A DNA stretch of 64,000 nt. Source: JBBRHH01 sp963788015. GTDB taxonomy: Bacteria > Planctomycetota > Phycisphaerae > Tepidisphaerales > Tepidisphaeraceae. The stretch lies in NCBI GenBank assembly GCA_963788015.1, contig CAWBEY010000011.1, positions 310,001 through 374,000 on the forward strand, read 5' to 3'. The stretch's first letter is position 1. Every line of letters starts with the position of its first letter. The notes below the pieces were generated by a model that was not told where the DNA came from, did no database searches, and saw nothing but the letters and a program-made list of their open reading frames with translations. The translations under genes were made by a program, and so were the position numbers. Positions 30,076 through 38,965 of the stretch are shown here, piece after piece.

Positions 30076-31058
30076 GCCGGCCTGACTTTTTATTGGGCCA
30101 CACATTTTTGGATGGAACCTTGGGACGTCTGAGTCTTGATCCTCCCGTTCGGCGCACGCGGGAGCACCGCCGTCGCCGGTTTCGACGCCATGGCCGGCGG
30201 GCGCTGATCCGGTCGGTCTATTCGCTGCCGAGCCTGGCGACGCTCGGGAACGCGATCTGCGGGTTTGCATCAATCTATATCGTGGGGTTGGCGGATGCGG
30301 CCGGCGTGGAGGGCAATGGGGCGACAGACCATCTGACGCTTTGGTTTACGCGGCCGGAACATAAGTTTATCGCGGCGGCGTGGCTGATTTTCCTGGCGAT
30401 GGTGTTTGACGCCCTGGACGGGCGCCTGGCGCGGTTTGCCCGGCACACGACCGACTTTGGCGGGCAGTTGGACAGCCTCGCGGACGTCATCAGCTTTGGG
30501 GCCGCGCCGGCGTTTTCAGCGCTGAAGCTTTTTAAAGCCGGGACGGACCAAATGGGGCATCCGGTGCCGGTGACGTTGTCACGCCTGGTCTGGTCGATTG
30601 GAGCACTCTACATGAGCTGCGCGGCCATCCGCCTTGCGCGGTTCAACGTCAGCAATGAACACGGGGAGCAACACCATTTCAGCTTTCTGGGATTGCCAAG
30701 TCCCGGCGCGGCCGGCGCTGTGGCGGCGCTGGTGCTGATGTATCAGGAGCTTCAATCGTCGGCCCTGGAGCGCCTGGCGGCCGTGACGCTCTGGGTGCTG
30801 CCGGTGGTGGTGCTGGCGACGGGGCTGCTGATGGTGAGCACCATTCGCTACCCGCACCTGGTAAACCGCTATCTTCGCGGGAAGAAATCGGTGGCGAAAC
30901 TGGTGGTGATCCTGGCCATTCTGCTGCTGGTGATCGTGAACCACACCTACACGTTGGCGCTGGGGCTCCTGGCGTATTCGGCGAGCGGGGCAATCACGTG
31001 GGCCCTCAGCCGATTGCGGCGGCGATTGCCCGGGGCGCGGCGAGCGACAGCTCCCTGA
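30072..31058 (+). CDS. pssA: CDP-diacylglycerol-serine O-phosphatidyltransferase
   Basis: This membrane enzyme makes phosphatidylserine from CDP-diacylglycerol and serine, the substrate of the preceding decarboxylase. The CDP-alcohol phosphotransferase signature is complete: DALDGRLARFARHTTDFGGQLDSLADVISFG, with the D-DG-AR-G-D-D spacing. About eight hydrophobic segments follow. The start is GTG 30072 in a GTGA overlap with the psd stop, implying translational coupling. The Arg-rich lead of about 45 residues before IRSVYSLPSLATLGNAICGF is longer than usual; a later TTG start is possible. Confidence 0.85.
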   Translation: MSRPDFLLGHTFLDGTLGRLSLDPPVRRTREHRRRRFRRHGRRALIRSVYSLPSLATLGNAICGFASIYIVGLADAAGVEGNGATDHLTLWFTRPEHKFIAAAWLIFLAMVFDALDGRLARFARHTTDFGGQLDSLADVISFGAAPAFSALKLFKAGTDQMGHPVPVTLSRLVWSIGALYMSCAAIRLARFNVSNEHGEQHHFSFLGLPSPGAAGAVAALVLMYQELQSSALERLAAVTLWVLPVVVLATGLLMVSTIRYPHLVNRYLRGKKSVAKLVVILAILLLVIVNHTYTLALGLLAYSASGAITWALSRLRRRLPGARRATAP

Positions 31059-31310
31059 ACCAGCCGGCGTGCGGGCGGGCAGCGATAACCCTGCGGGCGA
31101 CATCATTTCAATCAAACGCGCAATGATGACGGGGAAGGGGGAACTCTCACGCGCGTGAAAGAGCGGCAGGCGTCAGGAGCGGGTGGCGAAATCCTGAGAT
31201 AGTGTCGGCTCAGGGTTTGCTCTTGGGCTGAGACTTTCGCAGGAGCGCCGTGTTCAAGGGAATGAACCCCCAACATCTGCGGCCGAATTACATCGCAAAG
31301 GAGATCCACC

Positions 31311-32150
31311 ATGACGTTAATTGACCAGGGCCAGAGCACCTCAAGCACGCAGAGCAACGACGGGGGACAAACGCCAATGCAGCAGGAGCGTGGGGGGCAG
31401 GCACAAGAGTCGCAGGTGAGCAGCGGGGCGGTGAATGTGGGGCCGGGAGAGCGCGCGACGTCGGTGGCCGCGGGCACGGTTTTGGCGCTGCTGGGGCTGG
31501 GGCGGCGAAGCCTGCCGGGCTTACTGGTGGCGGGCGTGGGCGGCGCGCTCATCTATCGCGGTGCGACCGGCCATTGCCATCTCTACGCGGCCATGGGGCT
31601 GGACACCGCCAACCGTAGCGGCCAGGACGCCGAGGAAGATATCGCCGAGCGCGGGATTCACGTGGAGCAGGCGTTTCTGATTAATCGCTCGCCTGAGGAT
31701 CTCTACAACTACTGGCGCAACTTTGAGAATCTGCCGCGCATCATGACGCACCTGGAATCGGTGCGGGTGCTGGATGAGCGGCGGTCGCACTGGGTGGCCA
31801 AGGCGCCGCGCATCGCGGGCGGATCAGTGGAATGGGACGCGGAGATTACGCGTGACGAGCCCAACAGCGCGATTCGATGGCGGTCGCTGCCTGGGTCGGA
31901 CATCGACACCGTCGGCGAGATTCGGTTCGTGCCGGCCATGGGTGATCGGGGTACCGAGACGCACGTTTCGATGGAATACGTTCCCCCTGCCGGCCGGGTG
32001 GGGCACTGGCTGGCGACGCTGTTTGGCCTTGCGCCGCGGCGGCAGATGCGGGAGGATTTGCGGAACTTCAAGCGCATGATGGAGCTGGGGGAACTACCCA
32101 CAATCGTCGGACAGCCACATGGCACGTGCGCCGGCCGGGGGCAGGGTTGA
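31311..32150 (+). CDS. SRPBCC family protein with N-terminal DUF2892-like membrane segment
   Basis: The 279-residue protein has a disordered Gln/Ser-rich N-terminus, two short hydrophobic segments (VLALLGLGRRSLPGLLVAGVGGAL) of the YgaP/DUF2892 kind, then a START/polyketide-cyclase fold: VEQAFLINRSPEDLYNYWRNFENLPRIMTHLESV and IRWRSLPGSDIDTVGEIRF. Related proteins (often annotated cyclase/dehydrase) bind hydrophobic ligands. AAAGGAG precedes ATG 31311. It stands in tandem with a zinc alcohol dehydrogenase and a small membrane protein, a grouping I recall from other soil bacteria; common expression is likely. Confidence 0.8.
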   Translation: MTLIDQGQSTSSTQSNDGGQTPMQQERGGQAQESQVSSGAVNVGPGERATSVAAGTVLALLGLGRRSLPGLLVAGVGGALIYRGATGHCHLYAAMGLDTANRSGQDAEEDIAERGIHVEQAFLINRSPEDLYNYWRNFENLPRIMTHLESVRVLDERRSHWVAKAPRIAGGSVEWDAEITRDEPNSAIRWRSLPGSDIDTVGEIRFVPAMGDRGTETHVSMEYVPPAGRVGHWLATLFGLAPRRQMREDLRNFKRMMELGELPTIVGQPHGTCAGRGQG

Positions 32151-32214
32151 GGTCGCGTTATACGTTTATCGTCTGCTGAGAATCACCGGCTCGGAAAGTT
32201 CGAAAGGAATCGTC

Positions 32215-33405
32215 ATGAAAGCGCTCATCTGGTGTGCTCCTTATAAAGTGAAAGTTGAGAATGTCCCGGATCCCACAATCTTAAATCGTCAGGATGCGAT
32301 CGTGCGCATTACCTCGACCTGCATCTGCGGATCCGACTTGCATCTTCTGGACGGGTTCGTGCCGTTCATGAAGCCCGGCGACATCATGGGCCACGAGCCG
32401 ATGGGGATCGTGGAGGAGGTTGGACCGGACGTCGACAAGAGCAAGCTGAAGGTGGGAGATCGTGTGGTGGTGCCGTTTCCGATTGCGTGCGGCAAGTGCT
32501 TCTTCTGCAAGCGCGAGCTGTATAGCTGTTGCGACAACACCAATCCCAAGCCCTATATAGGGGAGGAAGCGTTTGGCTTTGCGACAGCTGGAATATTCGG
32601 CTATTCGCATCTCACCGGCGGATATGCCGGAGGGCAGGCGGAGTTTTTGCGGGTGCCTTTTGCGGATGTCAATTGTCAGAAGATGCCCGAGGATTTGCAC
32701 GATCACCAGATTGTGTTCCTGTCGGACATTTTCCCGACGGGGTATATGGCCGCCGAGCATTGCAACATTCAGCGGGATGATACGGTGGCGATCTGGGGTT
32801 GCGGGCCGGTGGGTCAGTTCACGATTCGCAGCGCCATGCTGCTGGGGGCGGGGAAGGTTGTGGCGATTGATGATGAGAGCGTGGTTCCCGAGCGCCTGCA
32901 AATGGCGCGCGATGCGGGGGCCGTCACCATCGATATTCATGATGAGTATGTCTATGAGCGATTGCTGGACTTGACCGGCGGCATCGGCCCGGATGTGTGC
33001 ATTGATGCGGTCGGCATGGAAGCGCATGGTTCAACGCCCCTGCTCAACGCCTATGACAAGATCAAGACCAACCTGTTCATGGAGACCGAGCGGCCGTATG
33101 TGCTGCGTCAGGCGATCAACTGCTGTCGCAAGGGCGGCACGCTGTCGATAGCGGGCGTGTATGGCGGGGTATCGGACAAGATGCCGATGGGGGCGCTGAT
33201 GAACAAGGCATTGACGATCAAGACCGGGCAGACCCACGTGCATAAGTATGTGCCGCGGCTGCTGGATCATATTCGCAACGGCGACATCGATCCGAGCTTC
33301 GTCGTGACGCATCGCATGCCGCTCAGCCAGGCCCCCCAAGCCTACGAGATGTTCCGCGAGAAGACGGACGGGTGCATCAAGGTTGTGTTGGATCCGGCGG
33401 CTTGA
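32215..33405 (+). CDS. Zinc-dependent alcohol dehydrogenase, formaldehyde-dehydrogenase-like
   Basis: The 396-residue medium-chain dehydrogenase has the catalytic zinc ligands in CICGSDLH and GHEPMG, the structural zinc Cys cluster CGKCFFCKRELYSCC, and a Rossmann motif VAIWGCGPVGQF. A long insertion and DAVGMEAHG fit the glutathione-independent formaldehyde dehydrogenase/threonine dehydrogenase-like group. It oxidises an alcohol or aldehyde with NAD(P) in the cytoplasm. ATG 32215 follows AAAGGAA; the in-frame extension overlaps the upstream gene. The substrate is inferred from family only. Confidence 0.9.
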   Translation: MKALIWCAPYKVKVENVPDPTILNRQDAIVRITSTCICGSDLHLLDGFVPFMKPGDIMGHEPMGIVEEVGPDVDKSKLKVGDRVVVPFPIACGKCFFCKRELYSCCDNTNPKPYIGEEAFGFATAGIFGYSHLTGGYAGGQAEFLRVPFADVNCQKMPEDLHDHQIVFLSDIFPTGYMAAEHCNIQRDDTVAIWGCGPVGQFTIRSAMLLGAGKVVAIDDESVVPERLQMARDAGAVTIDIHDEYVYERLLDLTGGIGPDVCIDAVGMEAHGSTPLLNAYDKIKTNLFMETERPYVLRQAINCCRKGGTLSIAGVYGGVSDKMPMGALMNKALTIKTGQTHVHKYVPRLLDHIRNGDIDPSFVVTHRMPLSQAPQAYEMFREKTDGCIKVVLDPAA

Positions 33406-33456
33406 GACAACGCCCGTTGTCCCACAAATGGTAGATGAATCTGAAGGAGACTTATC

Positions 33457-33825
33457 ATGTACGACCAGGAAGCGGCCAAGGGACTTGGTTGGGCAAGCAT
33501 CGGAATCGGGGCGGCCGAGATAGCCGCCCCTCGGCAACTCGAGCGGTTGCTCGGAATTAGCAATGGGCGGAATACCGGGATCCTCCGGGTGCTGGGGACG
33601 CGGGAGATTATGCACGGCCTGGATATCCTCTCGCATCAGGACGCCACAGCGGGCGTCTGGTCGCGGGTTGCCGGGGACGTGCTGGACGTGGCGCTTCTGT
33701 CCATGGCCGGCCGGAAGACGCGCAATCCAAAAGGGTTTGCGGCCGCCTTTGCGATGGTGCTTGGAATCGGCGTGCTGGACATGCTGGTGGCCGCACGGCT
33801 TGGCCAGCCCAGGACCAGGAGGTGA
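33457..33825 (+). CDS. Small conserved membrane-associated protein
   Basis: The 122-residue product has Gly/Ala-rich hydrophobic segments (LGWASIGIGAAEIAAP and GFAAAFAMVLGIGVLDMLVAARLG) and a central motif RVLGTREIMHGLDIL. Similar proteins sit next to SRPBCC and dehydrogenase genes in other genomes. No function is known. AAGGAG lies seven bases before ATG 33457, 51 bp after the dehydrogenase stop, so it is probably the third gene of that operon. Confidence 0.7.
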   Translation: MYDQEAAKGLGWASIGIGAAEIAAPRQLERLLGISNGRNTGILRVLGTREIMHGLDILSHQDATAGVWSRVAGDVLDVALLSMAGRKTRNPKGFAAAFAMVLGIGVLDMLVAARLGQPRTRR

Positions 33826-33871
33826 TGCGGCCGGAAATTTGGAGTTCGACAGCGGCGCGCGGAAGTCTATT

Positions 33872-35086
33872 ATGGGACGAATAGACAACGTTTTTGCCGA
33901 ATTTATGTCACGCGTTTCCCACGTCGATCAAAAGCCTGCACCCCCGGCCCTTCACTCGCCTGAGGCCCCGCCGGCGGTGAAGCGAAAAATGACTTCATTC
34001 GTCGAAAGCTGCGTAGGCACTGTGGAAGGCTCGGCGGTGGCCGCCGCCCGAGGGGCACGTCACCGGCCCCACGCGCAAAAGCTGCTTCGCGTTCTGCACG
34101 GCAAGCGGCGAATCCTGATCACAACCCATCAGCACCCCGATCCTGACGCGCTGGCGAGTTCGCTGGCACTGGCCAGGCTGTTGCGCCTGAAGCTGGATGA
34201 TGCCGAGATTACGCTGTCGGTAAAGAATTTCATCAGCGGTGGCCTGAACGCGGCTTTCGCACAGCAAACGGCGCTCGCGCTGGCGCCGTGGGACGAATCG
34301 GCGTTGTGGGAATATGACGCGATCGTGTTGCTGGACGTACAGCCGACATTCCAATTCAGCCCGCTGCCGCAAGGGATATTTCCGACCGCCGTGATCGACC
34401 ATCACCGCAGCCGGGGGCCGAAGTTGGATTGCCCTTTTTGTGACGTACGCACGGAGGTAGGCGCGACAAGCTCGATCATCTTCAGCTATTTCATGGAGCT
34501 CGAGACGCCAATCGACAGCGATCTGGCGGCCACACTTCTATTCGCCATTGAAACAGATTTGGCAGGGGCGGCCGGAACGCCGGGCGAACTGGATAATCTT
34601 GCACTGTCGAGCCTGACCTTGCTGGCCGATACGCGCAAGCTTTACAAGATGCGCTACGTCGATCTGCCGCAGGCCTATTACTCGGCCTATTCGAGCGGAT
34701 TGGCCAATGCAGTGTTCTGGGAGGATGCGCTGGTGAGCCACCTGGAGACGGTTCATTCGCCCGAAACGCCGGCGGTGATCGCGGACTTTCTGCTGCGCTT
34801 TGACCAGGTGCAGTTTGTACTGGTCTCGGCCGTAATAGGTTCCTCGCTGGTGCTGAGCCTGCGCACGAGCAGCAGCAAACTGTCGGCCGCCGACATGATG
34901 AAAAGGCTTCTGCGGCGGCTGGGAGAAGGGGGCGGGCACCGCACCAAGGCCGGTGGAATCGTCGCGCTGGAGAATGGCACGCCCACGGAGTTAGAGCGCG
35001 TCCGCAAAACCCTGCGGCGGCGGTTCCTGCGGGCGCTGAACATCCCTATCACGCGCGGGCAGCATCTGGTTGCGCCGAAACATTAG
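33872..35086 (+). CDS. DHH family phosphoesterase (NrnA-like)
   Basis: The 404-residue product shows DHH-family motifs: HQHPDPDALASSLALARL (motif I), a metal-site DVQP around residue 155, AVIDHHRSRG (the DHH motif) and a DHHA1-type C-terminus GEGGGHRTKAGG. NrnA-type enzymes degrade oligoribonucleotides or pAp, or hydrolyse cyclic dinucleotides. The first 90 residues are a variable basic extension. The start is ATG 33872; the longer ORF to 33563 overlaps the upstream gene. No GGDEF or PAS domain is attached, so the nanoRNase/pAp role is more likely than c-di-AMP hydrolysis. Confidence 0.85.
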   Translation: MGRIDNVFAEFMSRVSHVDQKPAPPALHSPEAPPAVKRKMTSFVESCVGTVEGSAVAAARGARHRPHAQKLLRVLHGKRRILITTHQHPDPDALASSLALARLLRLKLDDAEITLSVKNFISGGLNAAFAQQTALALAPWDESALWEYDAIVLLDVQPTFQFSPLPQGIFPTAVIDHHRSRGPKLDCPFCDVRTEVGATSSIIFSYFMELETPIDSDLAATLLFAIETDLAGAAGTPGELDNLALSSLTLLADTRKLYKMRYVDLPQAYYSAYSSGLANAVFWEDALVSHLETVHSPETPAVIADFLLRFDQVQFVLVSAVIGSSLVLSLRTSSSKLSAADMMKRLLRRLGEGGGHRTKAGGIVALENGTPTELERVRKTLRRRFLRALNIPITRGQHLVAPKH

Positions 35087-35125
35087 ACATAACAACACGG
35101 CAGCTGATCTGGAATACCAGTGGGC

Positions 35126-35816
35126 ATGACGGATCAGAGCCTCATCGCCACTCCGGGGCCCACGCCCGATTCTGTTCGATTGCCCAACGGATCTGTTCTT
35201 CAGGCGCCGGGGGGATGGGTGTTGGTTGCGCCGGGCGATCCGGGGCTGACGCGGCGGATCAAGGCGGCGGGGCCGACCTGGACAGTGCAGGAGAAGAAGG
35301 GCCGCAAAATATTTTCGCGCGGGGTGTGGGCGCCGGCGGAGGTTGTGGAGAAAGCGCGGCGAACTGGCGCAGGAACGTGCCCAGCCCGCGTATGCGAAGC
35401 GGCGGGAGAGCGATGCGCGGCGCCGCGATCAACAGCAGGCGGAATATGTGGGGGAGTTTGAGGCGGCCGTGAGAAGGTTTCTGGCGTTTGACGCCCGGCA
35501 CGCCGAGTTGGCCAGCCGACTGGCGCGGGCGGTGGCGGAACATGCAACGCCAGTGGGGAGTGGGACGGTGGCGCGAACGGTGCGGATACCCGTGGAGCAG
35601 CGGGCCGAAGCGGCAGTGATTGCGTGGCTGCGGCATCGCACTACGGCGTACGACCAGACGGTGATCCCGCGCGTGAAGGGCAAGCGGCGGGAGGTCCGGC
35701 GCCTGCTGGCCGAGCAATCGCGGAGGCTGCTGGCGGGGTATCGGGCGGGGCGGGAAGTGGAGGGAGAATGTCCGCTGGAACGGGGGCTGCGGTTGGCTCA
35801 ATCCGTGCCGTTTTGA
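35126..35816 (+). CDS. DUF2293 domain protein (frame broken)
   Basis: Reconstructed length is about 229 residues. The N-terminal part (LPNGSVLQAPGGWVLVAPGDPGLTRRIKAAG) and C-terminal DUF2293 part (VGSGTVARTVRIPVEQRAEAAVIAWLRHRTTAYD, IPRVKGKRREVRRLLAEQS) are in different frames joined near 35356-35362, where removing one G gives VEKARELAQERAQPAYAKR. DUF2293 proteins are basic and of unknown function, possibly nucleic-acid-binding. Start is ATG 35126; the alternative GTG at 35120 differs by two residues. Confidence 0.7.
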
Positions 35817-36102
35817 AGACTTTGGGACAGGGGTGGAATGGTTCCGCCGGCATTGCAATCTTTGGTCACATTTGCAGTGTTGGCCCGCTCCCTGTATTTT
35901 ACCGGTCCAAGCCGGGCAGTATTATTGGGCTTACGGTGACATTTGTGGGTCCTTTGACATGCCGACTCCACGGACGGAGTCAATCGGAACGCCGGGCCTG
36001 AAGGAGCGCGCCACCAATCGTGGGGTGTCCGCCGGACGCCACGACATGATGCCCCCGCTCTTGAACCGGTGCGCTTGCACGAAACGATAAAGGAGTTTCC
36101 TT

Positions 36103-37164
36103 GTGATCTTTGACAGGCTCTTGGGCGCTTTCAGCCTCGACATGGGGATTGATTTGGGGACGTGCAACACACTCGTGTGCGTCAAGGGCGAGGGGATCGT
36201 TCTCAATGAACCCTCGGTGGTGGCGGTCTGGAAAGGCACGAACAAAGTCCTCCAGAACGGCAACGCCGTGGGCCTGGTGGCTAAGGAGATGATCGGCAAG
36301 ACGCCCGGATCAATCACCGCCATTCGCCCGTTGAAGGACGGCGTGATCAGCGATTTTGACATCACCGAGGCGATGCTGAAATATTTCATTCGCCGCGTGC
36401 ATGGGAACAAACTGCTGGTTCGGCCCCGGGTTGTGATTGCGATTCCATCTGGAATCACGGCCGTGGAGAAGCGGGCGGTGTATGAATCGGCCGAGCGCGC
36501 GGGGGCACGTCGGGTTTATCTGGTCGAAGAGCCAATGGCGGCGGCCATTGGGGCGGGACTGCCGGTTACGGAACCCACTGCATCCATGATTGTCGATATT
36601 GGCGGCGGCACGACGGAGGTGGCGATTATCTCGCTGGGGGGCATCAGCGTCTGTGATTCGGTGCGGACGGCGGGTGATGATTTTGACCAGGCGATCGTCG
36701 AGCACATGAAGCGGACCTACAACATGGCCATCGGCGATCAGATGGCCGAGCGAATCAAAATTGAAATTGGATCGGCGGCGACGTTTTCCGAGAACGAACC
36801 GAGCATGGAAGTGCGCGGACGTGACCTGATCTCTGGCCTTCCCCGAAAAACTTCGGTGACGGCGCAGGAGATTCGGGAGGCGTTGCAGGAGCCGGTGACC
36901 AACATCATCGAAGCCGTGACGCACACGCTGGAGCTTGCCGAGCCGGAACTGGCCGCCGATCTAGTGGAGAATGGCATCACAATGGCCGGGGGGAGCAGCA
37001 TGTTGCGCGGGCTGACGAGCGTGATATCCAATGCGACGGGGTTGGACGTTCGGCTGGCGGAGGATCCGCTGACGTGCGTTGCGCGGGGGACGGCGATCTA
37101 TCTGGAAAATCTGGACATCTGGAAAGACAAAGACGTCATGGAAAGCGACGGCAACGGGCAGTAA
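36103..37164 (+). CDS. mreB: Rod shape-determining actin homologue MreB
   Basis: MreB forms membrane-bound filaments that direct lateral wall synthesis by the elongasome. The 353-residue product has the actin-fold phosphate loops GIDLGTCNTLVCVKG and MIVDIGGGTTEVAIISLGG, the middle motif VVIAIPSGIT, VEEPMAAAIGAGLPV and the adenosine motif GITMAGGSSMLRGL. The amphipathic N-terminus is short, as in most MreBs. Start GTG 36103 is preceded by AAAGGAG. It heads the block mreB-orf-mreC-mreD-mrdA-orf-rodA, all on the same strand. The 286 bp upstream hold no clear gene. Confidence 0.95.
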   Translation: MIFDRLLGAFSLDMGIDLGTCNTLVCVKGEGIVLNEPSVVAVWKGTNKVLQNGNAVGLVAKEMIGKTPGSITAIRPLKDGVISDFDITEAMLKYFIRRVHGNKLLVRPRVVIAIPSGITAVEKRAVYESAERAGARRVYLVEEPMAAAIGAGLPVTEPTASMIVDIGGGTTEVAIISLGGISVCDSVRTAGDDFDQAIVEHMKRTYNMAIGDQMAERIKIEIGSAATFSENEPSMEVRGRDLISGLPRKTSVTAQEIREALQEPVTNIIEAVTHTLELAEPELAADLVENGITMAGGSSMLRGLTSVISNATGLDVRLAEDPLTCVARGTAIYLENLDIWKDKDVMESDGNGQ

Positions 37165-37202
37165 CCGGGCCGGCGCGGTCGCGGCTTTACCTGGAGAATC
37201 TC

Positions 37203-37479
37203 ATGGATGGGAAGATCAAGATCCTGGCGGGCTGTTTTTCAACACGCGTCTACCGGCTGCTGTCAACGTGGAAGGGGGATGGTCCGTCTAAGCCGCTGGC
37301 GTATGCCGCAGCGCCCGACAGTGGCGGAAAACCCATCAGCGCAGACCAACGCGATGTGGGTGGAGCGAATTGCGGCCGTGTCGCTGATGGCGCAGCAACT
37401 GGCGGAGCTGATGCTGACCGAGGCGCGGGAGCTGACTGATAAAATCCGGCCGCCACGGCGCAAGACCTTTGCGCGATAA
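37203..37479 (+). CDS. Small hypothetical protein between mreB and mreC (frame broken)
   Basis: ATG 37203 has GGAG six bases upstream and opens a frame beginning MDGKIKILAGCFSTRVYRLL. After about 45 residues the likely continuation moves to the next frame near 37338-37345, reading QTNAMWVERIAAVSLMAQQLAELMLTEA and ending at 37479, three bases before mreC. The C-terminal half looks helical with a leucine/alanine face. Total about 91 residues. I do not recognise the family. The good ribosome site, the tight packing and the helix speak for a real gene. Confidence 0.5.
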
Positions 37480-37481
37480 GG

Positions 37482-38371
37482 ATGACACCAATCCGCTTCA
37501 ACCCTGTTTTTCTGGGGATGCTGGCGCTGAGCATGACGGGGCGCTGTGCATCCCGCCATCGGCCGCCGGGCGGGGGCGGGGTCTGTTGGACAACCTGCTG
37601 GCGCCGCTGTCGCTGCCGATCCACAGCTTTGGATCGTGGGCGCATAGCGGCTGGACGGGAGCTCAGGCGGATGGGCTGGCGATTCCTGAAGCCTCAAAAA
37701 AAGCACAGAGCATTTCGCAGTTGCAGGCCGACAAGGAGGAGCTGCTGGCGCGGGTGGCGTATCTGACGGCGCAGATGAAGGATTTGCAGAAGCAGTACGC
37801 CGACACGGACGTGCGCATCGATCTTCAGCCGCTGTGCGATCGTTTTGCGGTGCATGGAACGGAGGTGGGCGGCCGGCAATCATTGCTGCTGACAGGGTCG
37901 CGGGCGGGTTTGGTGCGGAGCGGGATGGCGGTGCTGTATCACGGTATGCTGGCGGGTCGAATTGCGGGCGGGGCGATGGGGGCGTTTCAGGTGCAGCTTG
38001 TGACCGATCCCTACTTCGTCGTGTCGGGACGTTTTGGGCGTTATCAGAAGGACGCATCGGGAAGATTGACCATCATGCCCATTGAGATGACGCGAACGCC
38101 CAGCGCGCAGGGAAGCGGCAAGGCACTGGTCGTGAAAAACCTGCCCATGAAGGAAGTGGCGGCCAAGGGGCTGGCGCAGGGGGATTGCTTTGTGCTGGGG
38201 ACTGATCCGCTGGATGAGCACGAAGGCCGCGATCCGCTGCTGGAGGGACTGGTGATGGGACGGGTGGAGAGCATCAGTCCGGCCAAAGAGGCTTTGTTTG
38301 CGGACATCGTGATTCGGCCGGAATGGAACGTGAGCCAGATGGATCACGTTCTGGTCAAGACGCGGCGTTGA
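37482..38371 (+). CDS. mreC: Rod shape-determining protein MreC (frame broken)
   Basis: MreC is a bitopic membrane protein that links MreB to the periplasmic transpeptidase. The reconstructed 296-residue product starts at ATG 37482 with a short hydrophobic segment (NPVFLGMLALSMTGALC), then a coiled coil (SKKAQSISQLQADKEELLARVAYLTAQM) and two beta domains (TGSRAGLVRSGMAVLYHGMLAGRI, FQVQLVTDPYFVVSGRF). A G4 run (37538-37541, expected G5) breaks the frame after MTG. Sequence identity to MreC is low, but position, topology and size agree. Confidence 0.75.
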
Positions 38372-38398
38372 GACACGGGCAAATTGATAACCACAGAC

Positions 38399-38929
38399 AT
38401 GCGATGGCTCGCTTTCTCCATACTCGCCTATGTGACCCTGGCCGTTCAGGTGGGCTTGGGCTCGTTTATCGCGTGGCACGGGGCCGTCCCGAACCTCATG
38501 CTGATTGCGGCGATCTTCATCGCCATCAACACGCCGCGGGAGACCGGGCTGCTGGCGTGTTTCATTTTGGGGCTGTTGCAGGACCTGACGCGCATCAGCC
38601 CTGTCGGTCTTCATGCTTTCACTTATGGGGTAATCGCCATGGCGATTATGAGCGTGCAGCAGGTGGTGTACCGGGACCACCCGCTGACGCATCTGGTAAT
38701 GGCGCTGGCCGGAGGGTTGATCGGGCTGGTGGTGCTTGCGATCTGGGACCGGATTTATCCCTGGCTGCACGACATGAAGCATTGGGGGCATTCCTTGTCG
38801 ATTGGCGTGGAACTGCTGGCGGTTTTGTATACTGCGGCCGCAGCGCCGCTGGTGATCCGGCTGCTGCAGCGCATGAAGAGAGTGTTTGGCTTCCGCGCTA
38901 CGCGAGCAAACGTGATGGGGCGATCATGA
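38399..38929 (+). CDS. mreD: Rod shape-determining membrane protein MreD
   Basis: The 176-residue product has about five hydrophobic segments (WLAFSILAYVTLAVQVGLG, LLACFILGLLQDL, LAGGLIGLVVLAIW) and the MreD-like phrase GLLQDLTRISPVGLHAFTYG. MreD is an integral membrane part of the elongasome. I prefer ATG 38399; a TTG at 38384 is the alternative. Neither has a clear ribosome site. It is 27 bp after mreC and before PBP2. Confidence 0.85.
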   Translation: MRWLAFSILAYVTLAVQVGLGSFIAWHGAVPNLMLIAAIFIAINTPRETGLLACFILGLLQDLTRISPVGLHAFTYGVIAMAIMSVQQVVYRDHPLTHLVMALAGGLIGLVVLAIWDRIYPWLHDMKHWGHSLSIGVELLAVLYTAAAAPLVIRLLQRMKRVFGFRATRANVMGRS

Positions 38930-38965
38930 GGTGCGGGATCGGCGGCAACCACGGACGGTGAGGCA

